From positions 1 to 46,420 of the IMG/VR virus record IMGVR_UViG_3300031227_000089: a DNA stretch of 46,420 nt; one strand, given 5' to 3'. Positions 33,127 to 41,256 of this stretch are shown in pieces. Source of the stretch: a virus. The translations under genes and the position numbers were made by a program. A model generated the notes under the pieces. The model was not told the DNA's origin. It saw nothing but the letters and a program-made list of their open reading frames with translations, and made no database searches. Numbering within the stretch: the stretch's first letter is position 1; each line of letters begins with the position of its first letter.

Positions 33127-36100
33127 TTATCTCCTTATTGTCTGAGATTGTAAGCCGTATGTCGATTTAAGAGCCTGACCAAGTGGTCCACCTTTGTAGA
33201 CGTCTTTTGCCGCCATCTCACCGATCATGATACTAATATCTTTGCCGCCTCCAGATTTGCGTGTTTCAGATACTTCTGGGGTAATGCCGGTGTTGTTTAT
33301 AATTGTAACACCCTCAATCGGGGATTCACCTTTCGCATAAACCGTTTCGCCCTGCTGGAGAATCGCTGGGTATTCATCGCTGCGTAAGCCACTATGCAAT
33401 CGCACAGCATTTTCCAGAAGTGAAAGGGGCATTGGCTCTGTCGGAGCTTGACTCGATCCAACAATGCCACCTTGATGCATATAAGTCCAGTCTTTAGACA
33501 GACCTAAATTTTTAGACATGTCCAAAACATTAGTCTCAGTTGCGATTTTAAGTGCATTTAAGAGTTTAGATATATCTAAAGTCTCAGACATGCCCCAAGC
33601 TTTAGATTCTTCCTTTGAATAAACTGTTTCACCTCGCTGAAGAATTGCAGGATATTCATCACTGCGCAAACCGTTATGTAGGCGAACAGCATTGCCTAAA
33701 AGAGACATGGGTAATTGTTTCTTCGGAATGTTGCTGTCTCCTACAACTCCGCCCTGATGCCATTGACCGTAATATCCTCCTGGGTCAAAGCCACCACTTT
33801 CTACACCGCCACCGCCTCCACCTTTAAACCAATCATCAAAAAGGTCGCTCAGCCATCCCCCAGAGTATCCACCACCACCCATCTTCTCACCTATAAGCTT
33901 TCGCATAACAGCACTTGAGAGGAAATCGGCTAAAGAGCGTTGCATACCACGTAGAGCATTCTCAGCTACACTTGCGAGATCATCCCAACTTGTCGTCATC
34001 ACATCGAAGAACAGATCTGAGAAACTGTTTTCCATGGACTGCGCAACGTCATCGGCAAGTTTAGCCAGGCCATTAAACTCATTTTCAATTGATTCACGAC
34101 GCGCATTTGCATACTTCTCAATCATTCGAATAAGCTTATCGTTGCCTATAGCCAATGCGCGAAGATCCTTAAGTTCTTCATCAAGAGACCAAAGTCGATA
34201 CTGACTGCCCGTCATGACAAGGTTATTATAATCATCTTGAACACTTTCAAGAGCCTTAAGCTGTTCTAAATATCTTTTCAGGAAAAAAGTTGCATCATTG
34301 TTTGCTAAAGCCGCCTCTCTCCAATTATAGATAAGATTTGTCAAATCAAAATATTCGTTCCATTGATCTACAGATATTGTATCGGGGTCTATCTGTACAC
34401 TTAAAGCCTCAGCCATTCGAGTATAGGCCGCTGTAATTTCTTCAATCTTTGAGACCTCTGCAACATCTTCAGGCCTAAGCAAGCCGGCTTTTAAATCATT
34501 CAAAGTATTGATAAATGCGGGAGTTTTATCCGAGAACTTCTCCATCTCACGTCCCATCTTTTTAAGATCCGCAAAAACTAAAGGAGGAAGCTTCGAACTA
34601 AAAGTCACACCTATTCTATCTCTGATGTCTGTAAAATCAGGAACTGGTGGAGCCTCAAAAAGGTCTTCGCCAAAGGCACGAAGTTTATCCCAATAGGGTT
34701 TGATGTAACCATAAAGAACATCTAATCCTTTTCTAAAAGATTCTCCTTGAATACTAATATCTTCAAGAAGCCAGCCTGTGAGATCTGTGAAGAAGCTTTT
34801 AATTTTGTCCACTGCAGAAGGCTCTGGTACATACCCCTCAATAGGCATTCTTACATATGGACCTTCCTTAGGAGGTATAGGATAAAACGATGCTCGACCT
34901 AAATCTGCTATGACCAAGAACTCTTTGTATCCCTTTTCCATCGAGTCTAATTGATCAATAATATACTCACTCGTAGTCTTCCATGCGCTTTTTAAATCTT
35001 TCCACACCTGCTCTAAACCACCAAGATGCTCAGTAATCTTTCCGACTACGAGTACAGTAACTGCACCGAGAGCTGCAGTAGCTAAGAGCAGCGGAGCAAA
35101 AACAATCCCAACCACACCACCCAGGAGTTTAAAGGGGCTAAGAACAAGCCAACGAATCGTCTTTCCAAGCAGCTGTAGCCCTTTAATCGTTAGCGTAATG
35201 ACAGTCAAATCACCCAAATAGCCCCATATGGTACTAAACTCCCTTGCCAATCCTCCTGCTGCCATAGCAAGAGCTGCAATGCCCGTAACAGATTTATTGA
35301 AAAGGTCCACCAGGATAACAAGGCCATCATTTAACTTACCGATAAAATATACTAAACGAGCTGTATCATCAGCATTAATACTATCTCTAAACTTATCCGC
35401 ACCTTTAAAAAACGTCTCACCAAATAGATTCTCCACGCCTTTCATTTGAGACGCAAGAAGAACAGCTTGGACCAATACCTTCTGGATAGACTTTTCCCAG
35501 TATGCAAAAGCCCGCTCGGGTGACGATCTAATCAGCGTATCAACCATGGCCAACCAACGAACATGAATAGCGTCAGCAACCTTTTCAAAAATTTCTGCAC
35601 GATTTACCATTTTCTTGAGGTCGCTCAGATTCTCCCGAGTCAGAATGCCCATATTAGTCAGAACGCGGACCAGCTGATTTGTAACACGAGATGTACCATC
35701 CATCAATGCCTGCATCTCCTGCCTAATTTGTCGAGTGGTTGATCCAACAGTTTGAGCAACCATGCCTGTAAAATCAACCAAGGAGACCATCTGAGGCATT
35801 AATCTTTCTGTGATTGGTAAACCGGCCTGAGCGAGTTCATCAATACCCGTCGTCAACTCGTCGATAGAACTGATCGATCGAACAGACTCTATACGAAGAG
35901 CATTTATAGCGCCTGATGCCTTTTTAAAAGCATCTGCAAAGGATATAGTCTTATCCGCAAATACCGTCATCCAGAAAGCATTTTTAGCCTGCTGTTCAGC
36001 CAACTGCCCACTTTGCAGAATAGCTTCTTTGAAAGTAGCACCTAATTTCATAAGGCCGTTTTCAAAGACATTCATGGCACGATATGCAATAGTAAAACCA

Positions 36101-36303
36101 AGAGCAACAGTACCGAACCTCTTCCACCAGGTGCCTGAAATCTCCTGACCACGTCGGTTCATAGTAGTCGCAAACTGGCCAGATTTCTTTTCCATACCAA
36201 GAAACGTCTGCGTCATCTTGTTAGCTGCAAACCTTGCAGCCTGAATGAACTGTGTTAAGTCAAGATAAATGCTACTCTGAATATCCGGTCCTTTAATTGC
36301 CAT
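33127..36303 (-). CDS. Tape measure protein
   Basis: 1058 residues, with long helical stretches, hydrophobic segments near 50 and 390-420 (FAPLLLATAALGAVTVLVVG), and a C-terminal glycine-rich part. The end carries a ~50-residue duplication: two copies of HQGG[VI]VG, LL-NAVRLH-GLRSDEYPAILQ and GETVY, common in such proteins. It sets tail length and sits after the chaperone pair. It starts inside the end of the upstream reading frame (11 bases). Confidence 0.9.
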   Translation of the reverse strand: MAIKGPDIQSSIYLDLTQFIQAARFAANKMTQTFLGMEKKSGQFATTMNRRGQEISGTWWKRFGTVALGFTIAYRAMNVFENGLMKLGATFKEAILQSGQLAEQQAKNAFWMTVFADKTISFADAFKKASGAINALRIESVRSISSIDELTTGIDELAQAGLPITERLMPQMVSLVDFTGMVAQTVGSTTRQIRQEMQALMDGTSRVTNQLVRVLTNMGILTRENLSDLKKMVNRAEIFEKVADAIHVRWLAMVDTLIRSSPERAFAYWEKSIQKVLVQAVLLASQMKGVENLFGETFFKGADKFRDSINADDTARLVYFIGKLNDGLVILVDLFNKSVTGIAALAMAAGGLAREFSTIWGYLGDLTVITLTIKGLQLLGKTIRWLVLSPFKLLGGVVGIVFAPLLLATAALGAVTVLVVGKITEHLGGLEQVWKDLKSAWKTTSEYIIDQLDSMEKGYKEFLVIADLGRASFYPIPPKEGPYVRMPIEGYVPEPSAVDKIKSFFTDLTGWLLEDISIQGESFRKGLDVLYGYIKPYWDKLRAFGEDLFEAPPVPDFTDIRDRIGVTFSSKLPPLVFADLKKMGREMEKFSDKTPAFINTLNDLKAGLLRPEDVAEVSKIEEITAAYTRMAEALSVQIDPDTISVDQWNEYFDLTNLIYNWREAALANNDATFFLKRYLEQLKALESVQDDYNNLVMTGSQYRLWSLDEELKDLRALAIGNDKLIRMIEKYANARRESIENEFNGLAKLADDVAQSMENSFSDLFFDVMTTSWDDLASVAENALRGMQRSLADFLSSAVMRKLIGEKMGGGGYSGGWLSDLFDDWFKGGGGGGVESGGFDPGGYYGQWHQGGVVGDSNIPKKQLPMSLLGNAVRLHNGLRSDEYPAILQRGETVYSKEESKAWGMSETLDISKLLNALKIATETNVLDMSKNLGLSKDWTYMHQGGIVGSSQAPTEPMPLSLLENAVRLHSGLRSDEYPAILQQGETVYAKGESPIEGVTIINNTGITPEVSETRKSGGGKDISIMIGEMAAKDVYKGGPLGQALKSTYGLQSQTIRR

Positions 36304-36580
36304 GTCCCTGCCTCAATAATTGCCAAGATGACTCAACATCTTTTGGCTTGGTAATCAACGAAGGTATCATAATTGCTCTAACATATTTTTGAGTAAGTTC
36401 TTGTCTGTGTTCTTTATCCACGTAAGGATAAATAGCCGCATCAAACATACGCAATTGATCATAAGCCTCAAAGCGTCTGATGTACCGAAGGTATATACAA
36501 AACTGCTTGACAGTCAAGTGCATGACTTCGTAATGCGTCCATTTATACTTATACGCAACCGAGGCTATTGCCTCAGACAA
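36293..36580 (-). CDS. Tail assembly chaperone, frameshift extension
   Basis: About 95 residues in the -1 frame relative to the gene upstream. It has no ATG near its start and no ribosome site; it opens only with TTG at 36580. It is probably made as a -1 frameshift extension of the 36583-36912 protein, like lambda gpGT, giving a larger chaperone that binds the tape measure. The helical content (HLTVKQFCIYLRYIRRF) fits. Confidence 0.8.
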   Translation of the reverse strand: MSEAIASVAYKYKWTHYEVMHLTVKQFCIYLRYIRRFEAYDQLRMFDAAIYPYVDKEHRQELTQKYVRAIMIPSLITKPKDVESSWQLLRQGHGN

Positions 36581-36582
36581 AG

Positions 36583-36912
36583 CTAAGGGTTTATAGGTTC
36601 CTCAGAACTCGCCTCCAGTACGTCTGTTGGCATAGGCACCCCAACCGCATCAAAAAGCCAGCTCTGAATTTCTTTAATGGCCATTGCGGCTGCCCGATAG
36701 CCGATGTTACCTAAAGTTTCAACATCAACCTCGAACAGCCGTGCAAGCTGGTTATGCAGGATTTTTGGGTCTCCTGCAGTTCCTTCATCTTTAGCTACAT
36801 CAAGAAAAACATGAAGCGGAACGTCTTTTACTGTATAAGTCTTGCCTCCAATGGTGATCTCCAATTGGTCATTGCCAATTAAAGCATCAATATCCGTAGA
36901 CTTCTTTGACAT
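36583..36912 (-). CDS. Tail assembly chaperone (gpG-like)
   Basis: 109 residues with a beta start (ITIGGKTYTVKDVP) and helical rest. Its position between major tail protein and tape measure is that of lambda gpG. The stop TAG (36583-36585) immediately follows the slippery heptamer. AAGGAG precedes its ATG. Confidence 0.85.
   Translation of the reverse strand: MSKKSTDIDALIGNDQLEITIGGKTYTVKDVPLHVFLDVAKDEGTAGDPKILHNQLARLFEVDVETLGNIGYRAAAMAIKEIQSWLFDAVGVPMPTDVLEASSEEPINP
36586..36592 (-). other. Slippery heptamer for -1 frameshift
   Basis: On the minus strand the gene reads ATA-AAC-CCT-TAG, so A-AAC-CCT fits X-XXY-YYZ (X=A, Y=C, Z=T) directly before the stop. Slipping back one base gives AAA-CCC-TTA-GCT-TTG, in frame with the 36293 gene. 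AAACCCT is less usual than GGGAAAC-type sites. Confidence 0.75.
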
Positions 36913-36924
36913 GGTGAGTCTCCT

Positions 36925-37449
36925 TTATGAGCCACCGTCAGCAGCATCTTTACTACCGATGTAATAAAGAATATCGCTGGCGTCCGGAAAAGCTCGGAAT
37001 TCAGATTGAATAATCCTTTGGGTTGATCCATCAAACATAATTTCTGGATTTCCTGTCGGTGCAGCATTTGGGAAACGAAGCCAATTTTCTTCATCTGCGG
37101 ATTCTGATCCATCAATATACTTCTTGAGGAGCAGACTGTTTGCATAATCAGTCAGCTTCGTACCAACAACACTATCACCGAGAATGCCCTCAACGCCAGC
37201 CAAATCCAGCACGCTTTTATGTAGAGCAATCGCATAATTCGCCAAAGAGTAATCAGCCATAGGAATCGTGATTACAGCGCCATGACCAGTAATTACCTGA
37301 TCTTCCGGCTCTGTTCCGTATTGATCCGATAAAAGATCTGCAACGGCCTGACTGAATACAACTTTAACCCCACCTTGGGTTTTTCCAAGATCTACCTCGG
37401 AATCTTCGGTTCCAAACCATACACCACAGGGGCCTAAATCTAATGCCAT
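36925..37449 (-). CDS. Major tail tube protein
   Basis: 174 residues, beta-rich, with TQGGVKVVFSQAVADLLSDQYGTEPEDQVITGH and a helix near ANYAIALHKS, like siphovirus tail-tube subunits. Position before the chaperones agrees. AAAGGAGG precedes the ATG, and the dyad element at 37478 lies 28 bases upstream, suggesting independent high expression. Confidence 0.85.
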   Translation of the reverse strand: MALDLGPCGVWFGTEDSEVDLGKTQGGVKVVFSQAVADLLSDQYGTEPEDQVITGHGAVITIPMADYSLANYAIALHKSVLDLAGVEGILGDSVVGTKLTDYANSLLLKKYIDGSESADEENWLRFPNAAPTGNPEIMFDGSTQRIIQSEFRAFPDASDILYYIGSKDAADGGS

Positions 37450-37477
37450 AATAAATACCTCCTTTCGTTAAATTTTC

Positions 37478-37501
37478 GTAGTTTTACCGCGTTAAAGTTA
37501 C
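37478..37501 (-). promoter_or_regulatory. 24-bp dyad element, copy 8
   Basis: On the minus strand: left arm GTAACTTTAA, core CGCG, right half GTAAAACTAC. Its bases 2-4 are the TAA stop of the radical SAM gene. It marks the border between the glycan cassette and the tail genes and lies just before the major tail protein. Confidence 0.85.
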
Positions 37502-38847
37502 GAGCTTATACCCGTCCAATCAAACAACGAGTTATACTTCCGCCGCTTATGCCAAGAGTAGATAAGATCATAGAATCTATTTCTTGGCATAGATATTAAA
37601 AACCGGGCAAAAAAGCGCAGGAAGGGAAAATCGCATATAAGACCAAAGAGACGCTGGAGATTTTCAAATCTACGTTTTTGACCATCATTAATATTTAAGA
37701 CTGACTTTTCAAAAAAGGTAGATGGTATGCTGGATAAATTACCATCAAAAAGTCCCTGCTCAACAGCAGCAACGCCTAAAGCTGTTTTTGGATACGGCTG
37801 GAAAAGTGAGGACCATCCAATCTTTGGCTTACATGCCATGTTTAGATCAAGAGTTTCAAGTGCTTCATCAACAGTCTCATTTGGCAAAGCCAGCATATTT
37901 TCGGTTCTAAACGAAATGCCTTTTTTATGCAATAGATGTGCTGCATCATATATCGTCCTGTTTGAGATTTTACGATGTAAAACGCCTTTTCGTATCTTTT
38001 CGTTTCCAGACTCGATGGCGAATGTAACACTTGTGCATCCAGCTGCTTTAAGGGCATCAACCCTTCCTTCAGTAAGGAAATCAATTCTAAGTTGTGCATG
38101 AAACGGAATTGCTACTTGTCGCATCCATTTTTCGCTAAATTCGTGGAGACGCTTTTCTCGACCAATGAACTCATCGTCCACGAAGAAGATGTATTTCGTC
38201 TCAGGGTAATCCCCTACCAATTTAAGAGCCTCCTCGACAACACTATCAATGCTTCGATAACGGAGTGATTTGCCAGAGAACATCTTTTTAATAACTGAGT
38301 TGTAGCAGTATGGACATGAAAAAGGACATCCCCTACTCGTCATAATGTTTTTAATTGGATTATTCCTATTCGTCTGGAATTGGTAAATCAAGCCCCTATC
38401 CGGAAAGGGTAAAAGGTCCAGGTCCTGGGGATTCTGGCGTAGCCTTACGGTGCTCTTCAGCGGTATCCCGCCATTCAAAATCCGGGTAAAAACATTCGAT
38501 ACAAACAAATCAAACTCGCCTTGGCAAATGATATCTACAAAAGGCTCGTTTACAAAGTCTCGGAAGAATGTTGCATGTGGCCCACCAAAGATGCTTATTG
38601 GATGCATAAAATGTTCTGCAAGGCCACTTCTAATACTTCGGTTGAGCTCTGCAAACTTTTTATGTCTTCCTGTGTAAATGCTATATGCTAAGATATCTGG
38701 ACAAGCCTCAACCACAGGATCTATTGATGTGATATCAACAGTCCTCAGCAAAGATACCTCGTGCCCATCTTTTTTCAAAGCTGCACTGAGATAAGCAATG
38801 CCTATTGGATCAATAACATAAGGTTCTGTGATGAATAAAACTTTCAT
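37498..38847 (-). CDS. B12-binding radical SAM protein
   Basis: 449 residues. The N-terminal ~130 residues look like a cobalamin-binding Rossmann domain (VLFITEPYVIDPIGIAYLSA, ISIFGGPHATFF). RGCPFSCPYC (C174, C178, C181) binds the 4Fe-4S cluster of radical SAM enzymes. FVDDEF and IESGNEK fit the radical SAM barrel. Such proteins methylate or rearrange unactivated carbons, often in antibiotic or sugar biosynthesis. It is the last gene of the glycan cassette and overlaps the methyltransferase by four bases. The substrate is unknown. Confidence 0.85.
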   Translation of the reverse strand: MKVLFITEPYVIDPIGIAYLSAALKKDGHEVSLLRTVDITSIDPVVEACPDILAYSIYTGRHKKFAELNRSIRSGLAEHFMHPISIFGGPHATFFRDFVNEPFVDIICQGEFDLFVSNVFTRILNGGIPLKSTVRLRQNPQDLDLLPFPDRGLIYQFQTNRNNPIKNIMTSRGCPFSCPYCYNSVIKKMFSGKSLRYRSIDSVVEEALKLVGDYPETKYIFFVDDEFIGREKRLHEFSEKWMRQVAIPFHAQLRIDFLTEGRVDALKAAGCTSVTFAIESGNEKIRKGVLHRKISNRTIYDAAHLLHKKGISFRTENMLALPNETVDEALETLDLNMACKPKIGWSSLFQPYPKTALGVAAVEQGLFDGNLSSIPSTFFEKSVLNINDGQKRRFENLQRLFGLICDFPFLRFFARFLISMPRNRFYDLIYSWHKRRKYNSLFDWTGISS

Positions 38848-39344
38848 ATCATATCCGCCAAAACACGTTTATTCTTACATACAAAAGCCAAACCGCCAAT
38901 AAGATTCTTTTCCTCAACAGGGCCAAAAAATTCATGTACAACACGTTGTATTTCCGGGTAAGATGCGTGTCCATAGTCATGAAAACAAAAGACTCCATTT
39001 AGTTTTAACTTATCCCACCAAGCTAAAATATTTCCTTTTGTTGTATCATAATCGTGTGTAGTATCTTCAAGAATAAAGTCTACAGATTCAGGATCGAATA
39101 GTCCACTTGCCTTCTGAGCAGACATCGTATAATAAGTCACTGGATAGCCAACAATACTTTCTGCTAATTCAAAACGAAGATGTTTATCGACAGTATGCAC
39201 ATGTTCCGCCACTTCCGCAAGACATATCGTAGATCTACCTTTAAAGCTACCCAACTCAACGCATACGTTCCCGATAGTACGTTTTTGTATCTCTACGCCT
39301 TCTTGTTCTGAGAAATAACCTGCAACATCACGCCATTTTTTCAT
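38844..39344 (-). CDS. Class I SAM-dependent methyltransferase
   Basis: 166 residues. VCVELGSFKGRST is the SAM-binding loop; VDFILEDTTHDYDTTKGNI and NGVFCFHDYG match the Methyltransf_24 / CmcI-like group, often O-methyltransferases on sugars or small molecules. In this cassette it probably methylates a sugar or glycan end. It overlaps both neighbours by four bases. Confidence 0.8.
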   Translation of the reverse strand: MKKWRDVAGYFSEQEGVEIQKRTIGNVCVELGSFKGRSTICLAEVAEHVHTVDKHLRFELAESIVGYPVTYYTMSAQKASGLFDPESVDFILEDTTHDYDTTKGNILAWWDKLKLNGVFCFHDYGHASYPEIQRVVHEFFGPVEEKNLIGGLAFVCKNKRVLADMI

Positions 39345-40396
39345 AACTCAAGTCTCATCCACTTGCACAACATCTCACCATTTTTGAAAGATCTTGTGCG
39401 AAGATCATCGACCATAGTAGAATCCGCAATCGCGATTCTTGGATCTTCTCGAACTTCATCAATTATTTCTTTCAGCTCAGGTAACGTGATGTCCATGGGC
39501 AGAATATGCTTAAGTCCAAGCTCGTCAGCCATAAGCATCGTTTTTGGCTCTCGAACAAAAGGAATACATGGCACACCGATAAGTGCACAGAAAAGCATCA
39601 TATGCATTCTCATTACGATAACAAAATCGCATCCAGCAAGAATCTTCAAAAGATCGGAGTAATTGATGTATTCATCGTAAAGGATGCCATCGCACACTTC
39701 AGCGAGCTCTTTTAAAAGGAAGTAGTCAAATCCTTCCTCTTTTCGAGTCTCGCCGCATATACAAGCAAGATCCGAATAAAAAGACTCTTCAAGCAGCAGT
39801 TGTTTGATAACATCAAAGTATTCATATTTATCTGGTAAATTCTCATGGACCAAATTAATGCCCATGGTGCTTGATGGACTATGGACTTCATATCCACGTT
39901 CAATGGCGAAGGCTCCGTCTGCACATACCCACAGCTTGTCGGGATTCAATCCCCACTTAATTGCGAGGTCTCGATCATTGTCTGATCGCAAGGTTATCAT
40001 GTCGAGACTACCGAAATGCGTGACTAACTGCTGTTTCTGTTCTGCTGAAGGAGTTAACGATGTTCCTGCGGCAAGCATACAAATAGGCTTTTTCAGCTTT
40101 TGAGCCCTGATGATTAAATTAGAACAATGATCAATAGACCATCCAGATAAAAGCGAGGCTCCGCCAAGAACAATATGTGTGGCCCATTGGAATGCTTTGT
40201 CCACACCAAGACTAAAATCAAAGACCTGATCTAAGTCAGCATTCTTCTTAGTAAATTCTGGATTAAATGTCAAGGCTCCGTATTGTGTATCTTCGCGTAA
40301 TTGCATCTTCGCAGAAAACAAAAGGCCACTTAGAATTGCGTCATCTCCTATATTTCCTGCACCGTAACCAGCACCGCAAAAAAGTACTTTATTCAT
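39341..40396 (-). CDS. Polysaccharide pyruvyl transferase (CsaB/PssM-like)
   Basis: 351 residues. The N-terminal GAGYGAGNIGDDAILSG is the hallmark of the family, and the C-terminal VIVMRMHMMLFCALIGVPCIPF is the conserved RxH helix. These enzymes put a pyruvyl ketal on sugars of secondary cell-wall polymers, exopolysaccharide or lipopolysaccharide, using PEP. Phage-borne copies are uncommon. It lies between methyltransferase and FrhB-like genes, overlapping the latter's stop. Confidence 0.85.
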   Translation of the reverse strand: MNKVLFCGAGYGAGNIGDDAILSGLLFSAKMQLREDTQYGALTFNPEFTKKNADLDQVFDFSLGVDKAFQWATHIVLGGASLLSGWSIDHCSNLIIRAQKLKKPICMLAAGTSLTPSAEQKQQLVTHFGSLDMITLRSDNDRDLAIKWGLNPDKLWVCADGAFAIERGYEVHSPSSTMGINLVHENLPDKYEYFDVIKQLLLEESFYSDLACICGETRKEEGFDYFLLKELAEVCDGILYDEYINYSDLLKILAGCDFVIVMRMHMMLFCALIGVPCIPFVREPKTMLMADELGLKHILPMDITLPELKEIIDEVREDPRIAIADSTMVDDLRTRSFKNGEMLCKWMRLEL

Positions 40397-41253
40397 CAGT
40401 TCCTCCTTTTGTTTTCTAATTTACGAGCAATTTGGCTAAATTGTGATCTCTGAATATATGACTCGTCGCATTCATCTAAAATCAAAATACCTTCTTGAAT
40501 AAGATTTTTAATACAGGATGTGCCTAAAGACGTATGAGCCAAAACAATAGAATGCCCCTCTTGCTCACCACGATATTCTTCTAACCAAGCATCGCAGCAA
40601 GCGACATCGGCCTGTTCCGCTGCAAAATCAGAACATACTTTACATGCATCTGGCATGTATTCAAAGCCGTCCCACAGTTTTTGTATCGGTGAATCCGACC
40701 ATAAAAACTCTTTAACATCTCCATCAAGCATTTCCACCTGGTAGTAAAATGGAAACCATCCACGAGCCCTGTATGTAACTTTTCTAACGCTTTGGATATT
40801 AACTCCAGATTGCTCAAGAGCCAAGATAGTGGCTTTTGCGTACATATTACGCCCACACATAATTCCAAAACAGACCACGATCTTATTTCGTAACTCCTCA
40901 TCTGTTTGTAGCCTCTGTTTAAGAGCTGAAATTTGACATGGAAGTCCTACAACAGCAATCCGCTCGGCCGTCAAATCATCTTTAGCATGACATAAACCAC
41001 GATTAATCTCTGTTACACAATAGATAGACTTTGCACTTAATAGAAGATCCGCTTCAGTTTTTGCAAAAATGCTTTTACCATGTGGTGGAAAATCAAGATC
41101 AACTACATTTACCACAGCACCATCAATAGCATCAGATCGCAACAGGGCTAATAATGCTCCAGTGACAATGCCACCAGATGACGAATTAAGCCTTATGGCC
41201 TGGTCAGCTGTGTGGCCTATCCAAACTTTATCAACTGTGCCTATGCCATCCAT
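40396..41253 (-). CDS. FrhB/FdhB-like flavoprotein
   Basis: 285 residues. SSSGGIVTGALLALL, AKSIYCVTEI, VVGLPCQISAL and CFGIMCG, and then DACKVCSDFAAEQADVACCDAW with its clustered cysteines match the coenzyme F420 hydrogenase beta-subunit family (FrhB_FdhB), which uses FAD and Fe-S. Members occur next to pyruvyl transferases in bacterial polysaccharide clusters, though their reaction there is not established. It lacks the usual N-terminal ferredoxin part. It sits between the glycosyltransferase and the pyruvyl transferase. Confidence 0.8.
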   Translation of the reverse strand: MDGIGTVDKVWIGHTADQAIRLNSSSGGIVTGALLALLRSDAIDGAVVNVVDLDFPPHGKSIFAKTEADLLLSAKSIYCVTEINRGLCHAKDDLTAERIAVVGLPCQISALKQRLQTDEELRNKIVVCFGIMCGRNMYAKATILALEQSGVNIQSVRKVTYRARGWFPFYYQVEMLDGDVKEFLWSDSPIQKLWDGFEYMPDACKVCSDFAAEQADVACCDAWLEEYRGEQEGHSIVLAHTSLGTSCIKNLIQEGILILDECDESYIQRSQFSQIARKLENKRRN

Positions 41254-41256
41254 AAA

